From the NCBI RefSeq assembly GCF_037975245.1, contig NC_092576.1:34264611-34328610 (forward strand): 64,000 nucleotides of DNA, in the 5' to 3' direction. Positions 1 to 11,057 of the stretch are shown here, piece by piece. The translations under genes were made by a program, and so were the position numbers. A model generated the notes under the pieces. It ran no database searches. It was not told where the DNA came from and worked only from the letters and a program-made list of their open reading frames with translations. The stretch comes from Apostichopus japonicus. Lineage: Eukaryota > Echinodermata > Holothuroidea > Aspidochirotida > Stichopodidae. How positions within the stretch are numbered: the stretch's first letter is position 1; each line of letters starts with the position of its first letter.

Positions 1-473
1 TCTCCTCAAAATAAACATCGCAACCAAGTATTTTCGTTCGAGCATGAATTGTGTGTGAAAGATGGATGTAACGTGGCGGGGTCCCTTTACTTCCATTGTC
101 AGTTGGGAATAAAACCATTCATTTGGGATCTGTTTAAAGGCAGTCTGGATATACAGGTCAGTTCTCTATGCTAGGACAACCTTTGGCTAGAATATGAAGG
201 TTGTGGCGATTCACCATTCCTTTAACTATACAAAACAGAAACCGAAAGTATTTATTAGAACAACCATTCTTTTAAATATCAAACTTATAAACATAATTTA
301 CTGTTATGAAATGCTCCAGACTACTCCATTTAAGGTCTTACCATTCCTTACGTTCCCGTTTCATGCCACTATCTAAATCATTTAAGGAAATTGCCCCCCC
401 CCCCCCCCGCTCGTATCCTTGAAAATCTGTACACTATACTCTTGTGAAGGTTACTATTAGATCAAATACTTAC
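1..473 (-). other. Intron of gene A (3' of exon 12)
   Basis: Matches 31869-32342 of the gene B copy almost base for base, including a poly-C run near 397-409. No exon or other element is seen here. Confidence 0.7.
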
Positions 474-3400
474 AAGCTGTATAGGTGAGTACAATTCATA
501 ATTAAGTTTTCGGGCAGGTACATTAACCTATTAAACGACATATCTCTGTTGGTAAAGCAAACAACGTTGACTAATTATTGATAATAAATTTCAAGGAAGT
601 GACAGAAACAATTTTATACCCCTTGTATAGGTTGATCTATTAATCCATTGCTTCAGAAGTTCATAATCCTTAAGGTAAGGAAGAGTGTGAAACAATATTT
701 GGTTGGATTGATAAAGAAGTCGCCTACCTTAACAGTTGTTTTGCTCCTACCGCATGACTTAAATTACACACTGTTACAGCGTTGGTCATGTTGAACTGTT
801 TTATTAATTGACTAAATACTATTATGAGGTCACTTATCAGTCCAGTGAAGACTATTTGCAAAATATTTAACTTTGAACATAATTCGTTGATCGATATGTT
901 GTAAAACAAGAATATGACCGTTTTGAATCCCGTTCGTCGTGCATATTAATCAAATATATTATCACGTGACCACACAACGTGTATTTTATTTGAGCAGGTA
1001 GTTTTTTTTCCGTCACTGTATTTGGTAATGATGCAATCATATTGCTAAGTAAAGTATACTAAAGAAGTTGCGCTTTTAACCTGTTCACCTAGAATCGATA
1101 ACAAATATAAAACAAAAATGGAAGAGCGAATGGCTCACTACAGTGTCGTAATCAACTTATAGTGTTTAAGTGTAAACTTTAACCGGGGATACTTACAGAT
1201 GAAGCAAATTCGCATTTTGTTGAAAGATTCCTTTCGGAAGCTTGCTAATGTTGTTGTTAGAAATGTCTCTGTGGCACAAAGCAATGCGATCCACAAAAAC
1301 AAATATAAATAATATAAAAAACAATATCATTTTTTTATGAAGATTCGAAAATGTTTTTAGCTTAAATTATTTGCAGACATTAGTTCCTTTAAAGCAATCC
1401 TCAAACACACAATCACATAAAAATATTTAGTTTCCAAACGCTTTCATTTAATAAGACAATTTCTATGCAGAAAAACGAACCTATTAATGTGTGTTGTATA
1501 GACCACTCAGCAAAGAAGAATATGACTGATATGTAAAATGATAGACAAATAAATTTCCAATGTACAAGTTTGTTATCCAGAATATATGTAATGGAACATT
1601 ATTCAATCAGTTTGTAGAGCACGAGGAGAAGCCACAAAGTTAAAACCCTTAGAGGAATTTGATTTTGTCTTGTTCTTTATATTTCTCAAATGAACGTTTG
1701 GTTCAGAATATAAAATCAACATACTGAAGGTTACGTTACTGTTGTAAATCGTTCAACCCCCCATACAAATGTAACAACCAAGAGAATTGTAGTAAATTGC
1801 TGAAATTTTGTCATTTTTAAGAAGTTTACGTACAACTCGGCCAACAGTTTGTTTGAAGAGAAAGTGTTAACATCAAAACTGCTAATTTGATTCCGAGAAA
1901 CTTTCCTGAGTTAAGATAAAGAAAATAAGAAGAAGTATTAAGCAAAGTGCGAATAATATCAGTCGCATTGACATCAGAGCGGAAACATCTCTTCAACGGC
2001 TCTCGATTATTTACTTATTTTTTGTCTTTCGTGCATTTTTCTGGCCTCATTCTGAGGCATTTAACATTGTCCTGTGAAACAGGAGGATTTTATTACGAAT
2101 TTGGCATAACATTGATATAATTTGTACAAGTTTTTTTCAAACGATACAAGTGCCAAGGCGCCACTTGGCGCCAGGCTTTATCTCAGAAAATGAGTACCGG
2201 ATCCGCGAAAATGCCGCCAAACAGTTTCGTGTTGAAAACCAACAGTGTGAAGCTTGTTGATGCCAATTTTAAATCTACGGACATATTGAAGTCTTTGGCC
2301 AACGACATTGGAAAGAAAAATATTCTCGGGTGTGTTAAGACTCAAGGACAGTGGATCTTAACGGTAAAAAACAAAGAAGATGCAGAACTTATCCAAGAAA
2401 CTGGATTAAAAATAGGGAATGAGGTATGTGACATCATGGGAGTGACCAAGACCATAATAACCGTAAGTGTTTTTGGAGTCCAAATGTACATTACCGATGA
2501 TGAAATCTCCGGAAAACTGGAAGAATACGGATGCAGACTAAGATCCCCATGGGTACGTAAATATTACGAAGACTACCCCGACATAGAAAATGGCATCAGA
2601 TACGTTAGACTCGAATTACCAAACAGTGTAAAGTCTCTACCGTACGCAATCACTATAGAGGGAGCTCACTTAAGATTAAAGCACAATGGACAATCACGGG
2701 TGTGTAATCTCTGCTTATCAGATGATCACATAATACGAGAGTGCCCACAATACACTTGTAGAGAGTGCGGTCAACAAGGGCATTCAAGGAACCGCTGCCC
2801 TGAAATCCTCTGTTACAAATGCAACAAGCTGGGCCACACGAGTTACCACTGCGATGAAAAGGACGACACGGAAACAATGGATGAGGACACAGAAATCGAG
2901 AACCCAATTGACAAGCCAACGACTTACGAGGACACAGAGAAACCAACGACTTATGAAGCACAGGACAGTGAATCGAGACCTGCGAATACTGGGATATTAA
3001 CAAAAGATAAAGATGAGGAATGTATTAGTGACCTGAAAGAGAGAAGTCGGCAGACTAAAGTTCAGCCGATAACGGAGAGCGAATTAAATCAACAAGTCGG
3101 CGCAAAGATAAAGCGAACCCTATCATCGAATGATGGAGCAGACTGGATAGTCGTAAAAAAGAATAGCACAAACCAGCAACAGAGGAAGAACATCCCCAGG
3201 CCCAACGTCACAACCACCAGGCGATATCACACAAGGGAAAGGGAACGAACAGAACCAAAATAAGATTTATATTCTCTTACTTACCAATTTTAATGTTATC
3301 ACTAATGGCGTCAACTATACTCACCGATATTAACGGCCTCAGGGAAAATAATGTCTCGTGTAAGTACCATAACATAGACTCTTATAACAATCTGCCCCCT

Positions 3401-6400
3401 CATCACGGTATATCACTGTACCACCACAACAGTCGTAGCCTAAACAATAAGTTTGACGATGTTAACACTTTCATTTCTGTATTAAATAATGACTTTACGG
3501 TAATTGGATTCACAGAAACCTGGTTCAATGATAATTTTTCTCCCCTCATAAAATTGGATAATTACAAACTTGTTGAAAAACATCGTAACAATAAACGGGG
3601 CGGTGGAGTCTGTCTATTTGTATATAAAGATATAAGTTTTATTTGTAGACCCGACCTATCAATTTTTAATAATTCTATAGAATCTCTCTTTATAGAGGCT
3701 ACTGACATAAATTCAAAAGATAAATTTCTTATCGGCATAGTCTACAGACCACCTAATGGTTCTTTAGATGAGTTTAATGTTAATCTGGAAAATATTTTCA
3801 ATATCATTTCGAATAAAAACTGTAAAACCTACATAATGGGAGATTATAATATTGATTTAACGAATGCAATCAAATCAACTACGTTTTTAAATATTCTCTA
3901 TTCGAACGGATTCATCCCTACAATAACTGTCCCAACTCGTATTAGTAGCATTACTACAAGCCTGATAGATAACATCATTACAAACGATGATTCTACGATT
4001 ACTCCAGGGGTTCTCATCACTGATATAAGTGACCATTTTCCGATATTTCTAAAAGTGGTAGGGAAGAAAATCATATCTAACAACACCATCTATAGACGTA
4101 ATTACAATACTAACAACGTAAAGCGGTTTACTTTTGAAATAAGGGACACATATTGGGATAATGTTTTAAACGAAAATGATGTCAATTCTGCTTATAATAC
4201 CTTTTTTAATTATCTCAGTTCAACTTATAATAATTGTTTTCCTATTCGCCAAATCAATCATAAACAGTGTTTTAGAAAGAAACACCCATGGATTACGAAT
4301 GGTATTTTGACTTCCATTAAAAGGAAGCACAAACTTTACAGACGTCAGTTAAAGTCTCCTACAGTTATGTACAAGTCTATGTATACAACGTATCGTAATA
4401 AGCTTAATCAAGTAATCAGACTTTCGAAAAAGCTCTATTTTGACAATAAATTTAATGAGAGCAGAAATAACACAAATCATACATGGCGTACTATTAACGA
4501 AATGTTGCACAATAACCGTAAAGAATCATCATATCCTGCTGTTTTCAAAGATGGTGACCAAGAAACCAGTGATGAAAATATCATTGCGAATAACTTCAAC
4601 AATTTCTATGTAAATCTTGGACCATCGCTTGCTAGTAAAATAAAAAACAAAGGTAAATCACATGAAACCATCTGTGATAACAATAGTCATTCAATATTCA
4701 CATTCCCAGTCACTGAAGAAGAACTAATTAAAATCGCAACTTCCAACTTGAAACCCAATAAAGCAGCAGGATATGATGATTTCAAACCTGGTATTATAAA
4801 AAATGTTATTCCTTTCATTGCTAAGCCTTTGACCCATATATGTAATTTATCATTTAACACTGGCGTATTCCCAGATAAACTTAAAACGGCAAAGGTTATA
4901 CCAATCTATAAAAAGAGAGACTCAAATGTATATGAGAATTATCGACCGATTTCATTGCTTTCCTGTTTTTCTAAAATCATAGAACGACTTATGTTCAATC
5001 GCATATTTAATTTTCTTAACCAATATAATATTGTCTGTAAAGAACAGTACGGCTTTCGACCTGAACAATCTACTGAACTGGCTTTGGCAGATGCACTTAA
5101 CAGTTTACATACTAGTCTGAATAATGGCAAAAATTGCATTGGTGTATTCCTAGACCTTTCGAAGGCGTTTGACACGATCGATCATACCATCCTTATCAAT
5201 AAATTATTTTCATACGGCATTAGAGGAACTACTCTCAACTGGCTTGAAAGCTATATTTCGAACAGATATCAGTATACCTTGTATAAAAACTCTAGATCCG
5301 ATCTTGCTAAAATTCGTTGCGGCGTTCCACAGGGTTCAGTCTTAGGTCCTTTGTTATTTATTCTATATATTAACGATATTTGTCATGTCTCCAAACTAGC
5401 CAAAATCATTCTCTTTGTTGATGACACCAGTATTTTCTTCGAGAGCGACGACATAATCACATTATCTTCCAACGTGTCAAATGAATTAAATAAATTCTGT
5501 AATTGGTTTTCAGCCAACAAATTATCACTAAATGTACAAAAAAGTAATTACATTGTCTTTAATACTCGTAATACACTTATTTGGAATAAAGATATATGTA
5601 TGGATGGTAAAATAATTAAGCAAGTTTATACTACTAAGTTTTTAGGTGTAAATATTGATTGTAAACTTAGCTGGCGCAACCATATTTCAACTATTTGCAG
5701 TATAATTGCACGGAATGTTGGCATATTATCTAAGTTGAAATATTATCTATTGGAAAACATACTCAGAACACTATACCAGACCCTGGTTGTCCCGCATCTC
5801 ACTTATTGTTCCATTATTTGGTCTGGTACATACAACACCAACCTTAACAATCTTATAATACTCCAAAAGACAGCCATTCGCCACATAACACATTCAGCCC
5901 CACGTGAGCACACCAGTCCCCTATTTAAGAAACTCAACTTACTAAAAGTGCACGATCTCATTAAAGTTAAGCTTGCATTATTTGCCTACAAGACCTGGAA
6001 TGGATTACTACCAGCTGCCTTTGACAATTTTTCAACCAGTAACAGAGATGTACATAATCATAACACGAGGCATGCTAATCATGCCCACTATAATCTCTAC
6101 AATACCACCATTGGAACTTTAAGCCTACAAAACCGTGCAACAAAAACATGGAATCTTCTAATGAACGATTTAAAGAGTAAAAAGTCAGTCACATCCTTTA
6201 AGAAGTGGTTTTGTAAGGAAATAATAGCTAGTTACTGACTAAAACTAAATTATACCTGTATGTAATTACTATATATATATAAATATTGAACATTTAATTT
6301 GTACTTATATCTATGTATGTATTCATACACATATATATATTTTGTTTTTTCTTTTCTTTTCTTTTCTTTCTTCAGGGAGTCTTCCACATTGTTAAGCTTT

Positions 6401-9400
6401 TAAGCTTTATGGAAGACTTCCTCCACTTTGTACTTTTGTGGCAAACAAATAAATAATTTGGTATTAACAAGTGTCAGTGTATTTGCAAATAATATTGCAA
6501 CATTCAACGTATTACTAGAAGCGTTATGTTACCCTTGAGTTTATTTCATATTAAATCCGTATTGTTAACTTATGGCATTGATGATGACTATTTCATAATA
6601 CGATTGACATTTCTGCTAACATTAATGCATGCATTATTATCACTACAACTATAGGGCGTCGACTTTGGCTCTACTCAATTTGTTACTTACAGTGTCTCAA
6701 CAGATGATAACAGGGTAAATATTTTGGGTGGTAGACTACGAATAAAGTTCCTCGAAAGGATACTGAAAAAAAAATGTGAGAAATAGGGAGAGACAGGGTT
6801 AAAACGAACAACCGATGTACGAAATCAGAAATTTTTGTTATGTTAGCTGTAGTTTACATGATATACACTTCAAATATGGACGGTAGAAAAACAAACAAAG
6901 TTAATGGTCTGTTTCTCAAGTAACCCATCGTGATATTTGCATAAACGTCTGGATTTGTTTGAAGGTTTAATATTTAGTAACTTACATTGTAACAAGATGC
7001 TTCAGTTTCATGAAAATATTTTCAGAAAGCTCCTGTAGTTTGTTTCGCGATAGAACTCTGTGAAAAAAGGAATGAATAAATATGTTTTGAATATCAACAT
7101 TTCTAAACATAAACCCAGGATATGTAACAATTCTACAGGTAGACGCCAATGTCAATTACGGGGTGCATAGTTCCTTAAGGTTTTAAATACAAAAGGTTCA
7201 CAAAAATGTGTAATGTGTTACATCTTACATTTCCTTCAGATTTAGTGTTTTAAGTAGTAGTTCATCTGGTAGATATTTTAGCTCGTTTCTGGACAATTTC
7301 CTGTACGGGAAGGTAAAATAGTTAAATAAAAAACCTTACATTTCTGCATGTGAGGAATATTATTTATCGAACTGTATACAACATATGGAAGTTGCGTCAC
7401 CCATTAAAGCGAAAATGCATTGACAACTTTGGCAGAAATTATGTCGTAATACAGCATATCTGGTTTTGTATATACTTGATGCGTTGGTGTTATCGAGATA
7501 CTTCACGTGTAAACATATGTATCATAAATAGTGCTATTTGACTTTTTCGGTTAAGCCTATATGTTAAGCAACAGTTGAACGAACAGAATTGCCAAGTTGG
7601 TTGTCTTCCAAAATATCTTCCCAGGCAGATGACTCAGTGTATTATTCGTCATGTCTCTGTAAGATATAGAAACAAATTACTGCTGAAAGACCTCCAAAAA
7701 TTAATAAGTAACTAACACAAGAAACGCATTTCAATGTTAAATTTAACGTTCAATCTAAAAGTCTAATTTCAACCTAAATACCCAAAAAGATAAATATTGC
7801 GCCACTTAGCTTTACTTCTAACAGACTCCTGGTGTAACGTTTAACCAATTAAGGAAACTTTAGGTATATAAAAAAAACTGTTCTTGTGGAATCGTGGAAT
7901 TAGGTACAATGTTTCACTCAAACTGAAAACAAAACTTTACATTAAATGTGTCGTTGCCAAAATTTAAAGAATCGAAATATTTTGCGACTACATTCTTATA
8001 CATTTTTCACGACTAACATGGAAGGATAACTAGTTCATGTTGTTTCATTGACTTTACCAAACTTACGGTGACAATGAGAAGAAATAAGCAGCTTATATGA
8101 AGAATTTTCGAGAATAATTCCTCATGCATTTATATCAAGTAATATTATGTTGTATTAACAAAAATAACATTTTATATTGCAGCTCGCTGTAGAGCATCTT
8201 ACCAATCAATGTATAAGATAGTATACTTTTGGCGCACGAAATATTAAGTCATTCAGCTCCTTAATAATACAAACATATCACTTGGAACAATTCTTGCGAT
8301 CTCAATTGGTATGTACAGGTTTGTTACAGTACAGACTGTAGTTAGATTAATATCACATTCACACAAAACTAGTTCTTATTATGATGAGATAAGTATAGTT
8401 GTATATATAGACAATATGCTGTAGGTGAGCTATCGGAAATGATATGTTTTCTGGTCAAATGTAGTTATAGATGTTCCTAGGAGCTTTTGACGTCATAAAT
8501 TTTCTTTAAAAAGTCTTCATCATAGTTTTTAAATAAATTTAGATCAACGACCTAAATCATTTTGTACAATGTAAACTAATAAACAATTCCAGTTGCAGAG
8601 AGGTTTGCAGGATTATTTTATTATATATTATCATGACTTACAAATTGAAAATGTAATGGATTTTAATAATGTCTCAGTTACTCACATTACTTTCATTTTT
8701 GAGTTGAAATTAAAGGCACCGTCGGATATAATCTCAATCATATTTCTCTGTAAAAATCTAAAGAGAAAACATTACTATCGGTATGACGTCTAATGTAGGA
8801 GAAATTGATTGTTAATGTTTTCACTTATGTTTGCTTACGACGATATCATAAAGTTTATATGTTTACTACTTACAAGTCTTTTAAATTCAACTGGTTCATG
8901 AAAGCATCTTTAGGAATAAACTTCAAATTATTCACTGTAAAGTTTCTGAAATAAATAAAAATAATAGCAACAATATAAAACAAAACTAAAAAGCATAACT
9001 ATAACAAAGTAGGCATACATATTGTGTTGTCTATAACACATTTCACTGCAAAATACAATGAGGTAGAAGAAAGTGATTATAATTGCAAATAAGGTGTAAC
9101 GTTGTTATGTTGTTTTATCATGTTGTTATATTGTTATGTTTTCAATGGTTGAAATTGGTAATGAATTGTTCACGTGGAATCACTTTTGTTATCATCAATT
9201 TACCACTGCTGGTCAATTGGCTGTCAAAACAATCTGTCGTTTCCAATAATAGTCCGTGACCTTCTCTGGGTCGTTTTGGGACAATAACTTTCCTCGCATG
9301 AAATATGAAATGCCGTACGCACAATGTTCCTTCAAAACTTACATCTTAGTAACGTTTGACGGTATATTCGTCGGAAAGTTACCCAGGCTTTTATTGGTAC

Positions 9401-11057
9401 AGTCCATTTCATAGTACTTGTTAGTTTTGCGACAAGTACATTTCGCATCACCTCCACATAGAATCGCTCCACGAACTATGGACATAATTATGACATGTGA
9501 AAGAACAGGTTGAATGATACCAGACGTTGCTTGCTAATAATAATAACCCTTGTTCTGAACTGAAAATGATAGGGGGTTTTAATATACACCGGACACTGAG
9601 GACTTTAGACGTTGTGTAAAATTAGTGTTTTTATGCCATTATAATCTTACAAGAAAAATCTAAGGCAATGTCTAGAGGGGTGATAGATATGTTGTGTCTC
9701 TTTAATTTGCTGAATTGCTGATTCGTTTTTCGACATAGGCAATCAGCAAAGTTATTTTTTTTCTTATGAAACAACCATATAAATTAGAACAAGAGAGCAT
9801 CTCACCAATTTATAGAAAGTGTTTGTAATAAAATTTAACTTAGGTTTTACTTCGTTTCTTTGTAGACAAAGCCTGTACAAAAATCATAAAATAAAATTAC
9901 ACTTGACACTTCATAAAGGTTAATATTACACTTTTAAGCATAATAAAATACCTTCATAGATTTTGAGTATTTCGTTGTGAAGAAGGAAAAAGAAAACCGC
10001 TATGATCAGCGTCCTCGAAGCTTCGCTCTGAAAATGAAAGTATCGTAACAAAGTAAACTCCCTGCGCTATTTAAAAATCATAAAAGTTATTAATTTTACA
10101 AAAGAACTTCATAATGAAAGTCATTTGTTCTCTATGATTAATTTAACAACAAATTCAAGTATGCGCTATTTAAAAATCATAAAAGTTATTAATTTTACAA
10201 AAGAACTTCATAATGAAAGTCATTTGTTCTCTATGATTAATTTAACAACAAATTCAAGTTAGAATGTCAGCAGAGCATATCTTTTCAATCATTGAATTGC
10301 AATAAGGCATACTTAATATCATGCTGCAAATCAAGTCAGAGAACACGATGGAAAATATTTATAGCCACGCTCGAAATGGTAATTATAAAAAAGGTCATTA
10401 ATTATACAATTGAAATCCGTTTCTTACAGGTTCGATTGCCAACAATTACAGACTGAATAGCACAGTAAGAGGATTGCATGGCGTACTACATACAGTTTAC
10501 GAATCTAACCCCCCCCCCCCCCCAAGAAAAAAGGAATACATATAATCTTTGTGCATTGACAAATATTCATATTACAAAACACACGTTAGGTCATGTGTTC
10601 GCCATGTTTATTCCATCAAGGTTAGTTTAGCATGAATAACATATTGCAAAAGAAACAAACAAACAATAGCATGTGCGCTTTACACACTCTGACCACGAAA
10701 GTTTACCTTGTAGAGCAATGTGACCCTGCAAATAACTTACTTCTGTTAGCAATTGATCTACTAAGGGTTAACAAAAGCTTTGGTCTAAAATCCTGATTGA
10801 TCCTGAATATAAATGTGAATTGGTGTTCAAAGTAATTGTCATTACTAACGATCACGTTTTATGTCAATATCAGTTACTTATCAGTCTTGTAACCTGTATA
10901 AATATAATTTCGTAGAGTTATTGTAATATACAAATTAAATAAATAACAGATTTACACACTAGAATCCTTTTCAATCATAACATAAGCGAGTGACGTATGT
11001 CACCCATACGATTTTTATGATACAACGACTTTTACTTACGCAAATTGTAAACCCCAT
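474..11057 (-). CDS. Gene A: LRR ectodomain membrane protein, 5' part (exons 1-12), runs off left edge
   Basis: Minus-strand exons, each with AG/GT borders: 11057-11040 (ATG, MGFTIC), 10027-9952, 9475-9343, 8945-8874, 8757-8686, 7656-7585, 7300-7229, 7057-6986, 6762-6691, 1905-1834, 1268-1197, 545-474. Exons 1-2 encode a signal peptide (core LIIAVFFFLL); exon 3 an LRR N-terminal cap with Cys motifs CGGDAKCTC and MDC; exons 4-12 are single 24-residue LRRs (for example KLSRNELKYLPDELL in exon 7), all 72 nt, all starting and ending in phase 2. No stop or frameshift is visible. The next exon, by comparison with gene B, should lie about 45 bp left of position 1. A LINE sits in the intron between exons 9 and 10, 30 bp upstream of the exon 10 acceptor. 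Function is inferred only as a secreted-ectodomain receptor or adhesion protein; the membrane part is outside the window. Confidence 0.9.
1935..1941. repeat. LINE target-site duplication, 5' copy
   Basis: GTATTAA, repeated at 6461-6467 directly after the element and present once in the empty site at 33794-33800. Confidence 0.85.
2190..3263 (+). CDS. LINE ORF1, nucleic-acid-binding protein with three CCHC zinc knuckles
   Basis: 357 residues, complete ATG to TAA. Three consecutive CX2CX4HX4C zinc knuckles are visible in the middle (CNLCLSDDHIIREC, CRECGQQGHSRNRC, CYKCNKLGHTSYHC), followed by an acidic, Thr/Glu-rich stretch containing a short internal repeat (KPTTYE twice) and a basic C-terminus. 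Such ORF1 proteins coat LINE RNA and act as chaperones in the ribonucleoprotein particle. The N-terminal ~165 residues show no motif I recognise, though an RRM-like fold is common there in related ORF1s. It ends 29 bp before ORF2, which is in another frame, so ORF2 probably relies on reinitiation or an unconventional start. Confidence 0.93.
   Translation: MSTGSAKMPPNSFVLKTNSVKLVDANFKSTDILKSLANDIGKKNILGCVKTQGQWILTVKNKEDAELIQETGLKIGNEVCDIMGVTKTIITVSVFGVQMYITDDEISGKLEEYGCRLRSPWVRKYYEDYPDIENGIRYVRLELPNSVKSLPYAITIEGAHLRLKHNGQSRVCNLCLSDDHIIRECPQYTCRECGQQGHSRNRCPEILCYKCNKLGHTSYHCDEKDDTETMDEDTEIENPIDKPTTYEDTEKPTTYEAQDSESRPANTGILTKDKDEECISDLKERSRQTKVQPITESELNQQVGAKIKRTLSSNDGADWIVVKKNSTNQQQRKNIPRPNVTTTRRYHTRERERTEPK
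3293..6238 (+). CDS. LINE ORF2: APE-type endonuclease and reverse transcriptase
   Basis: 981 residues, uninterrupted. The N-terminal endonuclease shows the expected blocks: NSRSL (about residue 46), ETW (75-77), VYRPP, MGDYNID and the final SDH in DISDHFP. The reverse transcriptase follows with YRPISLL, the YGFRPEQST region, LDLSKAFDTIDH, GVPQGSVLGPLLF and the catalytic box FVDDT at about 708-711. The C-terminal part holds the usual SxxLxxLYxxxVxPHLxYC-type region. No RNase H domain is seen. The protein nicks target DNA and copies the element RNA at the nick (target-primed reverse transcription). The box is F-V-D-D where F-A-D-D or Y-A-D-D is usual. The second ATG, four codons in, would also serve as start. 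Confidence 0.95.
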   Translation: MLSLMASTILTDINGLRENNVSCKYHNIDSYNNLPPHHGISLYHHNSRSLNNKFDDVNTFISVLNNDFTVIGFTETWFNDNFSPLIKLDNYKLVEKHRNNKRGGGVCLFVYKDISFICRPDLSIFNNSIESLFIEATDINSKDKFLIGIVYRPPNGSLDEFNVNLENIFNIISNKNCKTYIMGDYNIDLTNAIKSTTFLNILYSNGFIPTITVPTRISSITTSLIDNIITNDDSTITPGVLITDISDHFPIFLKVVGKKIISNNTIYRRNYNTNNVKRFTFEIRDTYWDNVLNENDVNSAYNTFFNYLSSTYNNCFPIRQINHKQCFRKKHPWITNGILTSIKRKHKLYRRQLKSPTVMYKSMYTTYRNKLNQVIRLSKKLYFDNKFNESRNNTNHTWRTINEMLHNNRKESSYPAVFKDGDQETSDENIIANNFNNFYVNLGPSLASKIKNKGKSHETICDNNSHSIFTFPVTEEELIKIATSNLKPNKAAGYDDFKPGIIKNVIPFIAKPLTHICNLSFNTGVFPDKLKTAKVIPIYKKRDSNVYENYRPISLLSCFSKIIERLMFNRIFNFLNQYNIVCKEQYGFRPEQSTELALADALNSLHTSLNNGKNCIGVFLDLSKAFDTIDHTILINKLFSYGIRGTTLNWLESYISNRYQYTLYKNSRSDLAKIRCGVPQGSVLGPLLFILYINDICHVSKLAKIILFVDDTSIFFESDDIITLSSNVSNELNKFCNWFSANKLSLNVQKSNYIVFNTRNTLIWNKDICMDGKIIKQVYTTKFLGVNIDCKLSWRNHISTICSIIARNVGILSKLKYYLLENILRTLYQTLVVPHLTYCSIIWSGTYNTNLNNLIILQKTAIRHITHSAPREHTSPLFKKLNLLKVHDLIKVKLALFAYKTWNGLLPAAFDNFSTSNRDVHNHNTRHANHAHYNLYNTTIGTLSLQNRATKTWNLLMNDLKSKKSVTSFKKWFCKEIIASY
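6375..6421 (+). other. Hairpin in LINE 3' UTR
   Basis: GGGAGTCTTCCA (6375-6386) pairs with TGGAAGACTTCC (6410-6421) over 12 bp with one G-U pair; AAGCTT repeats inside can extend the structure. It lies 40 bp from the 3' end, where a stem-loop recognised by the element's own reverse transcriptase is expected. Confidence 0.7.
6461..6467. repeat. LINE target-site duplication, 3' copy
   Basis: GTATTAA immediately after the LINE tail; the sequence that follows continues as in the gene B intron. Confidence 0.85.
10063..10259. repeat. Near-perfect tandem duplication, 99-bp period
   Basis: The unit starting TGCGCTATTTAAAAATCATA at 10063 is repeated from 10162 with no difference I can see, in intron 1 of gene A. 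Gene B has one diverged copy near 36990-37060. Confidence 0.9.

Larger units (their letters stand above)
1942..6460 (+). mobile_element. Full-length LINE (CR1/L2-like group) with two intact ORFs
   Basis: The gene B copy of this intron lacks the insert: its sequence runs straight through GTATTAA at 33794-33800, while copy A has GTATTAA at 1935-1941 and again at 6461-6467 with 4519 bp between. This gives exact ends and a 7-bp target-site duplication. The element has a ~250-bp 5' UTR, ORF1, ORF2, a 3' UTR with a strong hairpin and a short AAAT-type tail rather than a long poly-A. APE endonuclease plus reverse transcriptase without RNase H, with a zinc-knuckle ORF1, fits the CR1/L2/Daphne/Crack group; exact clade needs a phylogeny. 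It is antisense to gene A. Confidence 0.95.

Noticed and set aside
2653-3003. 116-codon minus-strand open frame opposite LINE ORF1
   Set aside because: It is a shadow of ORF1, whose zinc knuckles establish the real frame.
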